From Gliomastix tumulicola (taxonomy: Eukaryota; Ascomycota; Sordariomycetes; Hypocreales; Bionectriaceae): a stretch of DNA of 64,000 nucleotides. Under the pieces are notes generated by a model that was given only the letters and a program-made list of their open reading frames with translations, was not told the origin of the DNA and did not search any database. Of this stretch, positions 46,237 through 55,003 are shown in pieces (position 1 is the first letter of the stretch; the number at the start of each line of letters is the position of its first letter). The stretch spans positions 6,262,001 to 6,326,000 of the forward strand of contig BCHX01000001.1 in the NCBI GenBank assembly GCA_001599755.1, read 5' to 3'. The translations under genes were made by a program, and so were the position numbers.

Positions 46237-47363
46237 GTAGATGCAGAGTAAGTCTTTCCCTTGCTTGAATATTGAAGGTAAATTACGTGATGTGTAGAAT
46301 AAACAAGTCACTGCAAGTAAGAAGAAATACAAGAGATTATCTACGAAGTATACTACGAAACCATGAGATGCCCATGATATAGAGCGATGAGCCGGGTGAA
46401 GTTGTGGTGGTTGTCTGAGCAGCCAATCACGTTCAGGGTCTGACAGCGTCTTGCAGGTCCGAAATGAATTTTCCAGCGGGGGAGCTAGTGCAGAAACCCT
46501 CTGAAGCCAGCCAATCACGTCGCAGCTCGTCAGCCATCGATCTGGAGATCGGGACAAGACTCGGGAGACTGCCGACCGTCTGTCAAACTGATACCATTTT
46601 CTAGGAAGATTATCGATAACTGCAAGCCTGGGCATGGCACTATAATTATCTCTTCACAGAAACAAAACATGTTTCCTCGCTGTTTCCGCGTGGCTGAGCC
46701 GGGACCTGACACTGCCGGCCACTGCCAGCATGAACCAGCTCTTCTCCCCTGAACAATTACTAAAAAGGGCCCCAAAAAGCCCCAGCTCAACGCGGGGCCG
46801 TGTCGCGGATCGCTTCTCTCTTGGGCAGCTGCTAGACCTCAGAGAGTCAGAGCGCCGCGAAAACGGGGACGTCAGGGCGCCCGGCTCTGCATATTCATGC
46901 ACATTCAACCTTCCATTGCAGCTTCCAGTCCTTTTTTGCTCCGACGCTACCTGCCCTTTTGCTGCGACTTGCCCGCGACTGTAACCCCAGAGCCTGACCA
47001 ACCGTGGCTTGTGCTGCGTCGCACGTGTCAGTCACTGTGAGGAATTTCAACACATTTCGTTTCGGCGTTTTTTTCTCCTGTGCCTGCCGTGTTTCAATCG
47101 GTGCGGCCGGCTGGCGATTCTCATGCCGTCATTGGCCGGAGATCGCTTTTAGCACTGAAAGTCTGAATGGGAAGGCGCATGAATAGGGGGGTTTGGTTGG
47201 GCTTTGGACATATATAAACGTTGAGAGAAGCCCACATACCGGTCACGATTTGTTTTTGTTGTAGCACAGCAAGTTCAGCAAGTCGCAGTTGCAGTCGCAG
47301 ATCACCCAGTTCCAGTCCAGTTCCAGTCGCATACAGGTCCTCCCGTCACCCCGTCGAGCAAAG
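46237..47363. other. Divergent promoter region of ACR3 and the SurE-type gene
   Basis: 1.1 kb shared upstream region. It holds a TATA box for the plus-strand gene (47211-47218). The ACR3 frame remains open upstream to about 46635 without a better start. No further gene is supported. Confidence 0.5.
47211..47218 (+). promoter_or_regulatory. TATA box of the SurE-type phosphatase gene
   Basis: TATATAAA 146-153 nt upstream of the ATG. The leader after it carries CAG-rich short repeats (gttgcagtcgcag). Confidence 0.55.
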
Positions 47364-48313
47364 ATGAAGGCAGCTCTGTCCACCGTCCTCCTCCAGGCGC
47401 TGGCCGTCCAGGCCGTCCGCATCATCCAGTCCAACGACGATGGTTGGGCCGAGTCGTATGCGCGCTCGCTGCACGCTGCCCTGACTGCCTCTGGACACAA
47501 TGTCGTCCTCTCAGGCCCTGCCGAGAATAAGTCCGGCACTGGTACGCCCTTCCCATCCCATAATCTCAGCACTTACACCCACACTGACGCCTCCTCCTAG
47601 GCTCCCTGGACGAGGAGCCTGAGCCGCGCGAGGACCCCTGCATCTACGACAGCTGTCCCGCCGGCAGCGGCCCTACCGGCACCAACGCCACGAGCCCCGA
47701 GTTCAACTGGGTCAACTCGTTCCCCGTCACGGCCATCAAGCACGGCATCGCCACCGCGGGCCCGGCCCTCTGGGACGGCGCGGCACCGGAGTTCGCCGTC
47801 TCGGGCCCCAACGTCGGCTCCAACCTCTTCGCCCAGGTGCACTTCTCGGGCACCGTCGGCGCCGCCTGCGAGGCCGTCAAGCAGGGCATCCCCGCCGTCG
47901 CCTTCTCGGGCGCCTCTGATGAGCACGCCGCCTGGGACGCGCCGCCTCCGGCCTCGAGCCTCGTCTACGGTGAGATCGCCACCCGGCTGACCGACAAGCT
48001 CATCGCCGCGGGGACCCCTTACCTGCCCGAGGGCATCTTCCTCAACGTCAACTTCCCCAAGGTCGACGCGACGTGCGCGTCCGCGGACGACTTCGAGTTC
48101 GTGCTGTCCCGCATCAACCCGGGCATCATCTCCGCGCCGGACGTCGAGTGGTGCGGCAGCGAGCGTCTGCCCACGGAGACGACCGTCATCCGCGCCGACG
48201 GGTGCTTCGTGTCCGTCAGCATTGGCGATGCCAGCGACAAGACGACGGCCAACGACGAGCGACAGGATGCCGTGCTCGCGAGCCTGAAGGATATCCTGGT
48301 GTGCCTGCCGTAG
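47364..48313 (+). CDS. Secreted SurE-type phosphatase/nucleotidase
   Basis: Two exons (47364-47541 and 47601-48313; donor GTACGC, acceptor CTAG) give 296 residues. Residues 1-17 are a signal peptide (MKAALSTVLLQALAVQA), after which the SurE fold starts at once with VRIIQSNDDGWAES, where the Asp pair binds the metal. Further motifs are SGPAENKSGTG, SGPNVGSNLF and HFSGTVGAACEA. SurE enzymes release phosphate from nucleoside monophosphates and other esters. Fungal members with signal peptides are known as secreted or cell-wall acid phosphatases. The catalytic Asp and Asn residues are present. An in-frame upstream start at 47289 would bury the signal peptide, so I prefer 47364. Confidence 0.92.
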
Positions 48314-48688
48314 GAAGACGAGGTGGCGGCGAAGCCGGAGTATGGACTGATGGTGGTAGATATGGGTGACATTTAGCGACTAAAATATATGCATCTTGGC
48401 CTTTCTTTACCTGATGTTTCAAATGTCTGTGGTTGATGAGTGGGTGGCCTATCATAACGAGCTGCGAAGATGTTGTTTCTGGTGATATGGCATGGGATCG
48501 ATGACAGAGTGGTGATGAGCAAGCTTTCTCTCCCTTTGTAGGGCAGTGTGCCTTGGAGAATCCCCAAGAGGTCTCACTTGGCGGAGTATCTCTCCCCCGC
48601 GCCGAGACATGCTCTACCCATTCGTGCTCGACGTTGAAGACCCCCTGTTCAAATGTTGTCGATATCCCCAGAGTACAATACCTACGCA
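48314..48688. other. Intergenic
   Basis: SurE-type gene 3' UTR and the upstream region of the next plus-strand gene. Nothing is supported. Confidence 0.4.
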
Positions 48689-49429
48689 ATGGCTGAACGC
48701 GGGGCAGCATCCCTAGAGGAAACCGCTCTGGTCTCGATCGAGGTCCCTACAGATAATGATTCCATCGCCACCCTCAGCACGAAACTTGCCGCGCTCGCTC
48801 ACGTTGTCGCCAGCGGGTGCAGCATCGCAGCGTCGACAAACTACGCGGCATGCCCTACTCCGCAGCGGGACGCCGTCAAGACTGCCATATCAGAAATGTT
48901 CCCGCCGGAGCTCGTTTTCTACAACTACTATATCCAGGGGAAATACCCACTGCCCGAGATGAACTGGGACGAGAACCGCGGTCCCGTCCCGACCTCGCCC
49001 CGGCCGCTGAGGACGTCCCGCCGTCGGGCCGAAGCCCTGAACTACCTGTACAAGACCGACGTGGCAGACTCGAGCCACGCGGTCTGGTTCACGACGCACG
49101 AGGTGTTTCACCTCCCTCTGATCAAAGCCATCGTCCGTATACTCGGAGCCCAGAGAAACCTCCGGGGCGGGCAGGACGGCGCAGATGCGACCCAGTTCGC
49201 CGACTTGCAGTCGGTGAACACGATCCTTGAGATAGCGGCGCGGGTAGTACTAGGCCAGCAGGCTGAGAAACGAGACAAGGCTGCCTTTCGGTCTATCACG
49301 TCTTCGCAGCAGACGCTGGGCTTGTATCGGGAAGAGCTGCGCAATATGGTAAAGGACGGTACGAGGAAGCGGAAGAGAGGAGAAGAAGAGTCCACCATGG
49401 ATAGGCGAGGTTCACTCAAGGAAGCTTAG
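48689..49429 (+). CDS. Unrecognised 246-residue protein
   Basis: A single open frame. The ATG at 48689 (cgcaATGGC) gives MAERGAASLEETALVSIEV and is preferred to the in-frame ATG at 48653. The body looks globular: LAALAHVVASGCSIAAST, MFPPELVFYNYYIQGKYPLP, WFTTHEVFHLPLIKAIVRIL. The C-terminal 40 residues are basic and charged (YREELRNMVKDGTRKRKRGE). I recognise no family. Its 3' end (about 49291-49432) is repeated in decayed form at 52421-52553, on the other side of the HNH gene, so the locus has been partly duplicated. Probably a lineage-specific accessory gene. Confidence 0.6.
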   Translation: MAERGAASLEETALVSIEVPTDNDSIATLSTKLAALAHVVASGCSIAASTNYAACPTPQRDAVKTAISEMFPPELVFYNYYIQGKYPLPEMNWDENRGPVPTSPRPLRTSRRRAEALNYLYKTDVADSSHAVWFTTHEVFHLPLIKAIVRILGAQRNLRGGQDGADATQFADLQSVNTILEIAARVVLGQQAEKRDKAAFRSITSSQQTLGLYREELRNMVKDGTRKRKRGEEESTMDRRGSLKEA

Positions 49430-49432
49430 AAA
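49291..49432 (+). repeat. Duplicated 3' gene end, intact copy
   Basis: Covers the last 46 codons of the 246-residue gene. It pairs with 52421-52553: both read ctatcacgtc, then cttgtatcggga, then gtaaagg and gaagagtc in the same order, with small gaps. Confidence 0.75.
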
Positions 49433-50423
49433 AATACTACTTGTGTTAGTGTTGGCGTGACTGGGTGTTTCGATGTTGGTCTCATAATAAGTACTCCCAC
49501 TTAGGTACTAGTAGTCAACAATATCCTGCCTATAGGTACTATAGGTAGGTGTATTAGTCCCAATCGCTACTGGTAGCATACGCAAGCGTAAATAATTGAG
49601 TATCACGTCCTACTGACCTTGAGACCAAGGGGAAAGATACGACTTCGGTCCTGAGAAACGTCGTGCTCTAACCGAGCTGTCGACCAAAGACTTCGAGTTG
49701 TTTTCGACTGACCGAAAGGCTACCATACACGTTTCGTGGCTGACTATTTCAACGACCCTAACTTGATGAGTAAGTCCACCGACGGGACCCCCAACAAGAA
49801 GGACAGACTCGAGATCAAGGAGTATACCGTGTCGGTGCCCTACAGGGCATATACTTCCTCCGATAAATGCGACGGCATCAGGACGTGCAACGGCAGGATG
49901 AAAAGGCCCCTTCATAATGAATATATTGGCATGGCACACTCCTACGAACGTTCTTGTCAGGCTAATGCATCTATACTGTGCAGAGATGGTCTGTACCGTC
50001 AGGCTCGAATATGGAATACTCTGCCTGGTGGTAGGCTGATGCATCAGCGATGTTGAGAACCGTGGTGCTGGCGGAAGCGAGGAAATTCCGGGCATCTTGT
50101 ATAAAACCTGCATTCGCACCCTCATTAGGGGCCGGATCCCAAGGAATCGCCATCTGATAAATACTCAGTTCGGAGTGTAAGAACTCAGCTTGATGGTCAG
50201 CGTTCGAGGTGGCCATGCGGTTGAAGAAACCCTAATTCAAGCCACATACACACCCAACATGCATGGCCCTTATTGGTATAAGTACTATTTATACGACAAC
50301 ATGCCCAGCCACATATCAGATGAATAAACAAGGTGAATAAACTCGACCAAATTGCGGTACGACCTAGCAGGACAACTGCTTTTCGATATTAAGGGGGACA
50401 ATTGAAGATAGAGACAGGTGGCC
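49430..50423. other. Intergenic upstream of the HNH gene
   Basis: About 1 kb with AT-rich short repeats (ggtactagtag, ggtactatag near 49505-49550). One minus-strand ORF in it is listed separately at low confidence. Confidence 0.4.
49971..50216 (-). CDS. Possible small ORF, 81 codons
   Basis: Starts MATSNADHQAEFLHSELSIY and reads like a soluble protein (MAIPWDPAPNEGANAGF, ARNFLASASTTVLN). At its stop a GTATAG could act as donor. An acceptor at about 49905 would join it in frame to a further 98 codons ending at 49610, making a protein of about 180 residues. There is no family match and the putative acceptor (GAAG) is weak. It may be a real accessory gene, a remnant, or chance. Confidence 0.25.
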   Translation of the reverse strand: MATSNADHQAEFLHSELSIYQMAIPWDPAPNEGANAGFIQDARNFLASASTTVLNIADASAYHQAEYSIFEPDGTDHLCTV

Positions 50424-51864
50424 ATGGACCAACCTCAGCCGCTCATCGACAACATGGAAGCGCGCATCATCCTCGCCAGGGACGTACAAGAAGCTATTCG
50501 CCGCAACAGTCCCAGGTTCAGCAAACAGCATCGGGAGGTATTGGGGCTCCATGATCCGCCCAATTTTCAACTTACCACGATGCAACTCTCGGTGTTCCTT
50601 TATATGGACATCGGTGCAATCCGTGACCTACGCGACAGTCTCAACGACTTGAATCTTGCGATTGCAGGGAAGATAGCCTCTGGGCTGGCGGCTATCGAAT
50701 CGTTTCTTGCCATCTGTAAGCCTGAAAATGCCCTAGCCGTTCAGAAAGTTTGCTAACCCTTCGCTTCTAATCCAGTTTTGACGAAACAGAAACGTGGTCA
50801 AGAGGCCGCAGACGATGTGGACGATGACCCCAACGATCCTACGTGGCAACCTGGCCCGAGCACTAGTGGAGATCAACCCCGTAGAAGGGACCAAGCGCAG
50901 AGAGACAACGTATGCACACGAGTCGAATAAATACTTGAGCTATAGGACCATATATTATGGGTGTTTATGTGGCCCAAGTTTTCTTTCAACTATGTGGCAT
51001 GGGGCGAATATCGCTCGCTTGGTCTGTTAACACTGCATATACTAATGCCATTCATTCACTTAGGCGCTCGAGAGAGATGGCGGGGTGTGCGCCTTCTCAG
51101 GCGTGGTGTTTCCCGAAGTTGCCCATATATGGCCGTTTTCTATGAACAACTCTCGCTCCCGCCTCAGAAACCTCCGACAGTGTATTCTAATGGTGGGTGC
51201 CGAGCTTGTTTCTCGGTTGGAATCAGATCTTCTTCCCATCGTCGCCCCTGGAAGTGGGGAGCAGTGTGCCTCCGACTTCCCCTGGAATATGGTGTCCATG
51301 GACCCCTACGACCATGTGCTTTGGGGCAGAGCATTTTTCGGCCTTAAGTGGCATGGCGTGAAGGGTATCGAGCGCACTACCGACTCGCAGAACAAGGTCA
51401 TCGAATACACACTCTTCACCGTTCAGTGGTATTGGTTACCGGATCAGATACCTGAATCTCTGGAGAGCTATCTCGAACGCCCAGGACGACGTACAACTCA
51501 AGGGCTGATCCGGCCTCGGAAGCGCGTGAGACTAGGCAACGACAACGAACTCGGAGCCCTTGCCGACTCACTACGGGATTCGTTCGCCCACGCCCCTGCC
51601 CGCCACTCAACCATGGGTGCGACTGCTAGAGATCGACATGGACGACTTATCGAAAGTGGGCGGATCTTTACGCTCAAGGTCGAGACAAAGGACTTGGACA
51701 AGATGAAAACGGCCATTGACTACCAGTGGCTTGCCATCAGAATGGCATCCATGTCTGGCGCAGCCGAGGTAGCCGATGAGCTTGATAAGACACCCCCAGA
51801 CAATTCCCTTACGATGGTCCTCGGCATAAGCACGCTGCCCACGTTGTCGATTGAGAGTAGCTAG
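50424..51864 (+). CDS. HNH endonuclease-domain protein (fungal HNH_2 type), cut by in-frame TAG
   Basis: Three exons (50424-50715, 50776-50909, 51064-51864) give 408 residues. The N-terminal region is helical (LRDSLNDLNLAIAGKIASGL), then an Asp-rich linker (ADDVDDDPNDPTWQPGPS). The HNH domain follows: QRDNALERDGGVCAFSGV with the Cys pocket, VAHIWPFSMNN with the catalytic His, and FPWNMVSMDPYDHVLWGR with the Asn and second His, then FFGLKWHG. This arrangement is common in fungal HNH proteins of unknown biological role. Intron 2 is 154 nt and resembles a sequence at 52741-52809. The frame ends at TAG (51862-51864) but continues in the same frame to 52401; see that entry. The true protein may be 408 or 587 residues. 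Confidence 0.8.
50922..50990 (+). repeat. Diverged 69 bp direct repeat, copy 1 (HNH gene intron 2)
   Basis: Matches 52741-52809 without gaps, around 70% identical by eye. This copy has T where the other has C before A at four sites. Confidence 0.65.
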
Positions 51865-52401
51865 AAGCACTCACCTTCAGCGGAAAGCCTCCCCGAGTCT
51901 ACCCAAGGTAGCTCTAGTCGCGACCTCCTCAAACAAATGGAGTCCTTGAGTATCGAGCCCACGGGAAAACAGGCTAAGTCTACCGAGACATTCTCCGGCC
52001 GAGACACGAGTACCCAATTGGAGTCGCCGAACGTTGGTCCCTCCTCTAAAGACGTCGTTACACCACGAGAGTCACTGGCAACCGAGAGTCATTCGCGCAC
52101 CACCGAAGTTACCGGCGAGTCACTGGCAACCGAAAGTCATTCGCGCACTACTGAAGTTACCGGCGAGGAGGCTAGTCAGCGCGTATCACGACGCAAAAGA
52201 ATTGCCAGGACAATCAGAACTGGACGAGAAGCCACGAAGTCCTCGATTCGACGACATGTCTCCACGATATTCAGGACCACTCCTACCGATCATACTCCTA
52301 CTGATCATGCTGATCAGGAAAAGGGCTCGGAATCAAAAGGGAAGGCGGTGCAGGATGCAGCTGTTGACCAAGTGGAGAATGTAACGGGGGCTCGGCCATG
52401 A
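51865..52401 (+). pseudogene. In-frame C-terminal extension of the HNH protein beyond a stop codon
   Basis: After the TAG the same frame is open for 178 codons and ends at 52401. It reads KHSPSAESLPESTQGSSSRD, then a Ser/Thr/Glu-rich tail with a 16-residue tandem repeat (52069-52164) and a basic segment RRKRIARTIRTGREATKSSIRRH. An ATG at 51937 could start a separate 154-residue protein, but that would need its own promoter within 70 bases of the stop. The stop could come from a CAG-to-TAG change. The tail looks like the former C-terminus of the HNH protein, lost by nonsense mutation, or reached by readthrough or an unseen splice. I tried an intron 51769-51880; it shifts frame and fails. Confidence 0.55.
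52069..52164 (+). repeat. Tandem 48 bp coding repeat, two copies
   Basis: Two adjacent 48 bp units encode the same 16 residues (ESLATESHSRTTEVTG). They differ at three positions, all synonymous third bases (GAG/GAA, ACC/ACT, ACC/ACT). Confidence 0.9.
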
Positions 52402-52420
52402 AGGGTTCAGGCTGCTTTTT

Positions 52421-52553
52421 GAACTATCACGTCCTGCAGACATTGGTCTTGTATCGGGAGGAATTGCGAAGCATTGTAAAGGGTGATACGGGAAAGCGCA
52501 AGACGGGAGAAGAGTCTATCATGGGTGGGCAAGAGTTTGTTAGAGGAAGCTTA
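52421..52553 (+). pseudogene. Decayed copy of the 3' end of the 246-residue gene
   Basis: A frame through this stretch gives LQTLVLYREELRSIVKG, against QQTLGLYREELRNMVKD in the intact gene, followed by related GKRKTGEES. The rest of the gene is absent upstream, where the HNH tail ends at 52401. It is a fragment, not a gene. Confidence 0.65.
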
Positions 52554-52740
52554 GAATATGAGTGCTATCTGTGTCGACAAGACTGGAGAATTTCGCTGCC
52601 GCTCTTATTGGTAGCCGATGAGTATCACGTTCTATATAGAATGCCATCTCTGGGTTGTGCTATCATTTTTATCGCCCCACAAGGTATAACGATCGTGTGG
52701 CCCGTTGCTCTTATCGATAGTGGTAGTATGGCCCCAAGTA

Positions 52741-52809
52741 GTCGACAGAATACTTGAGCCATAGTGCCACACAACATGGGTGAGTATGTGGCTCAGGATT
52801 TCCTTCCAC
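52741..52809 (+). repeat. Diverged 69 bp direct repeat, copy 2
   Basis: Partner of 50922-50990. Lies about 120 bp upstream of the MRPL1 ATG. Confidence 0.65.
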
Positions 52810-52927
52810 CACCTGCCACTCTAAATGCAGGCACGTGGATCAGCTCCTGGATTTTCGCGAACCTGGACAGACGACAGCATCTCGACATCGACTTTTCGGA
52901 CCAGACCACATCACACACGCACTCGCA

Positions 52928-53935
52928 ATGGCGCCGATGGACCGCTGCCTGGCCTCAATGGCCCGGCTGTCTCTCGCACAAGCAGCACGGCCGGCACTGC
53001 CCACGATACCCCGGTTCCTGGCGCCGTCCCTCGTCCACAGCCAGCAGACCCGACATGCGAGCGTGATTCGCATCAAGAAGAAGGCCAAGAAGACGCGTGT
53101 GGTGCCCAAGGACTACAGGAGGCACAAGCTGGAGAAATACGAGTTCCCCCAGTTCTCACTCGTCGAGGCTATGCGGTACGTTTTTTTCTGCAACGATCCA
53201 ATTCTTGGGCGCGGGAAAACCACAGCAAGAGAGACAAGGTAAACTGACAAAAGAGGGTGCAATCTATCTAGGATCCTCCGCGCATACGAGGTCGGCAAGC
53301 CCCCCGGCGTCGTCAAGTACGAGCTCAGCATCAACCTCAAGACGTACCGCAGCGGGCCCGTCATCAAGTCGAGCATCCGCCTGCCCAACCCGGTGCAGAG
53401 CGACTGGCAGATCGCCGTCATCTGCCCCGAGGGCAGCGAGATCGCCGTGGCGGCCACCAACGCGGGCGCCAAGGCCGTCGGCGAGCAGTCTCTCTTCGAG
53501 CTCATCCGCTCGGGCAACGTCGAGTTCGACCGTCTCATCTGCCACGAGGGGTCCGAGAAGGCGCTGCAGGCGGCGAACCTGGGCCGCATCCTGGGCCCGC
53601 GGGGGCTCATGCCCAACCGCAAGATGAAGACCATCGTCGGCGACGTCGTTAAGGCGGTCAAGGACTCGGCTGGTGCGGCGGACTATCGTGAGAGGCAGGG
53701 TGTCGTGCGGCTGGCCATCGGGCAGCTGGGACATACGCCTGAGCAGGTCAAGGATAACCTCGAGGCGGTGATGAAGAAGATCAAGGCCGAGTGTGCGGTG
53801 CTGTCGGAGGACGTGCCCAAGGATGTGCACGAGGTCATCCTGAGCTCGACCCATGGGCCTGGGCTGAGCTTGAGCGGGAAGCTGAGGAATCTGGAGGAGG
53901 CGACGACGATTGAGCAGATCACGGGCGTCATGTAA
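52928..53935 (+). CDS. MRPL1: Mitochondrial large-subunit ribosomal protein uL1m
   Basis: Two exons (52928-53175 and 53272-53935; donor GTACGT, acceptor CTAG) give 303 residues. Residues 1-45 form a mitochondrial presequence (Arg, Ser and Ala rich, ending near QQTRHASVIR). The L1 domain has YELSINLKTYRSGPVIK, the loop EFDRLICHEGSEKALQAA and the signature LGRILGPRGLMPNRKM. The protein forms part of the L1 stalk of the mitochondrial ribosome. The frame is open upstream to 52835. The chosen ATG gives the best presequence and agrees with the family length. Confidence 0.94.
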
Positions 53936-54085
53936 GAAAAGGCGTCAGAGGATATAAGGGTCCCGGCTGCGGACTGTGTACTATTGTATAATAAAGCCAT
54001 AGTGTGATATAACAGTGTTTCGTCTAGAGGAAAAATCGAGGGTATCATGTCATTCTATTTTTTTGAGACGCCATCCAAGCCAAGA

Positions 54086-55003
54086 TTACTTTTTCCTCAA
54101 TACCTTGATCGCCTCGTCCTGGGCGTCTATTGCCCTGTATATCGCCAGATATTTCAGCACCCTATCCTGCCCCTTGGCTCCCGCTGCCTTGGCTTCCTTC
54201 AAAGCGTTGCCTAGGTCGAGCAATAGCGTGTTTCGACACCGTGTTAGGCGCTCCTCCTGCTTGATGACGAAAGGATGGCTCTGGTCGAGACGGCTCATCA
54301 CCGTCGTGATGTGGCGACACTGACGAGCTGACTCCGACAACTGCGCCGGCGAGCTTCCTATCAGGCCATTGGCGTTGTCTTCATGCTCCTCCTCATCTTC
54401 CTCATCGCTGCTTGCCTCGTCCCACCGTCGGTCGCCATCCTTGCTCGGCAAACTCCCCAGCGCAAGCCTCTCCTCCAACGAGCCCAGCCGATCCGAAACC
54501 TCGAGCATCACCCTCCCCATCTCGATCTTCCCCCTCACACTCCGCAGCTCGTCCCCCAGCGCGGCCGTCTCGTCCTTGCGCCGGGCAACCTTCCCCTTCA
54601 CATCGTCCACCTGCCGCCGGAATCCGAGCAGCGATACCCGCACGTCCTCGACGCGCTCGTCCCCGCCGCGCAGGTCGTCCCCGAGCGACAGGAAGGCCGT
54701 GTAGTTCCCGTTGACGAGCTCGAGCAGCTCAGCGCTGATGGCGGCACTGCGGTCGCGCAGGTCGGAGCGCAGGTCCTCGAGAGTCTGGTGGCGGTGCGGC
54801 AGGGCGGAGAGGTAGGCTGCCGGGTCGAAGGACGGGGCGAGGAAGTCGGAGCGCGGGAGGGCCGAGGGGAAGGGGAGGGGCGCGTCGTCGTCGTCTGCGG
54901 CCTCCTCGTTGTCGGAGGACGGGGGGGATGTTGTTGCCGAGGGGGGTAGGTTGGAGAGGGATGCTGAGCGGGAGGAGGGCGTTGGTGCGGCGAGGTGTGC
55001 CAT
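54086..55003 (-). CDS. COG2: COG2, conserved oligomeric Golgi complex subunit 2
   Basis: Single exon, 305 residues. A Ser/Pro and acidic N-terminus of about 45 residues is followed by LPRSDFLAPSFDPAAYLSAL and RHQTLEDLRSDLRDRSAAIS, the conserved COG2 N-terminal motif in which LxxLRxDLR precedes a long coiled coil (LLELVNGNYTAFLSLGDDLR). The rest is helical with an acidic insertion (SSDEEDEEEHED). The complex tethers retrograde vesicles at the Golgi. Filamentous fungal COG2 proteins are short compared with animal ones (about 740), so this length is expected and not a truncation. It ends tail to tail with MRPL1, 150 bp away. Confidence 0.85.
   Translation of the reverse strand: MAHLAAPTPSSRSASLSNLPPSATTSPPSSDNEEAADDDDAPLPFPSALPRSDFLAPSFDPAAYLSALPHRHQTLEDLRSDLRDRSAAISAELLELVNGNYTAFLSLGDDLRGGDERVEDVRVSLLGFRRQVDDVKGKVARRKDETAALGDELRSVRGKIEMGRVMLEVSDRLGSLEERLALGSLPSKDGDRRWDEASSDEEDEEEHEDNANGLIGSSPAQLSESARQCRHITTVMSRLDQSHPFVIKQEERLTRCRNTLLLDLGNALKEAKAAGAKGQDRVLKYLAIYRAIDAQDEAIKVLRKK

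Larger units (their letters stand above)
52402..52927. other. Intergenic between the HNH block and MRPL1
   Basis: Holds the decayed duplicates listed at 52421-52553 and 52741-52809, then about 120 bases of MRPL1 leader. Confidence 0.5.

Noticed and set aside
54086..55003. COG2 considered as a truncated gene because animal COG2 is much longer
   Set aside because: Filamentous fungal COG2 proteins are short, and a normal stop follows a complete helical domain.
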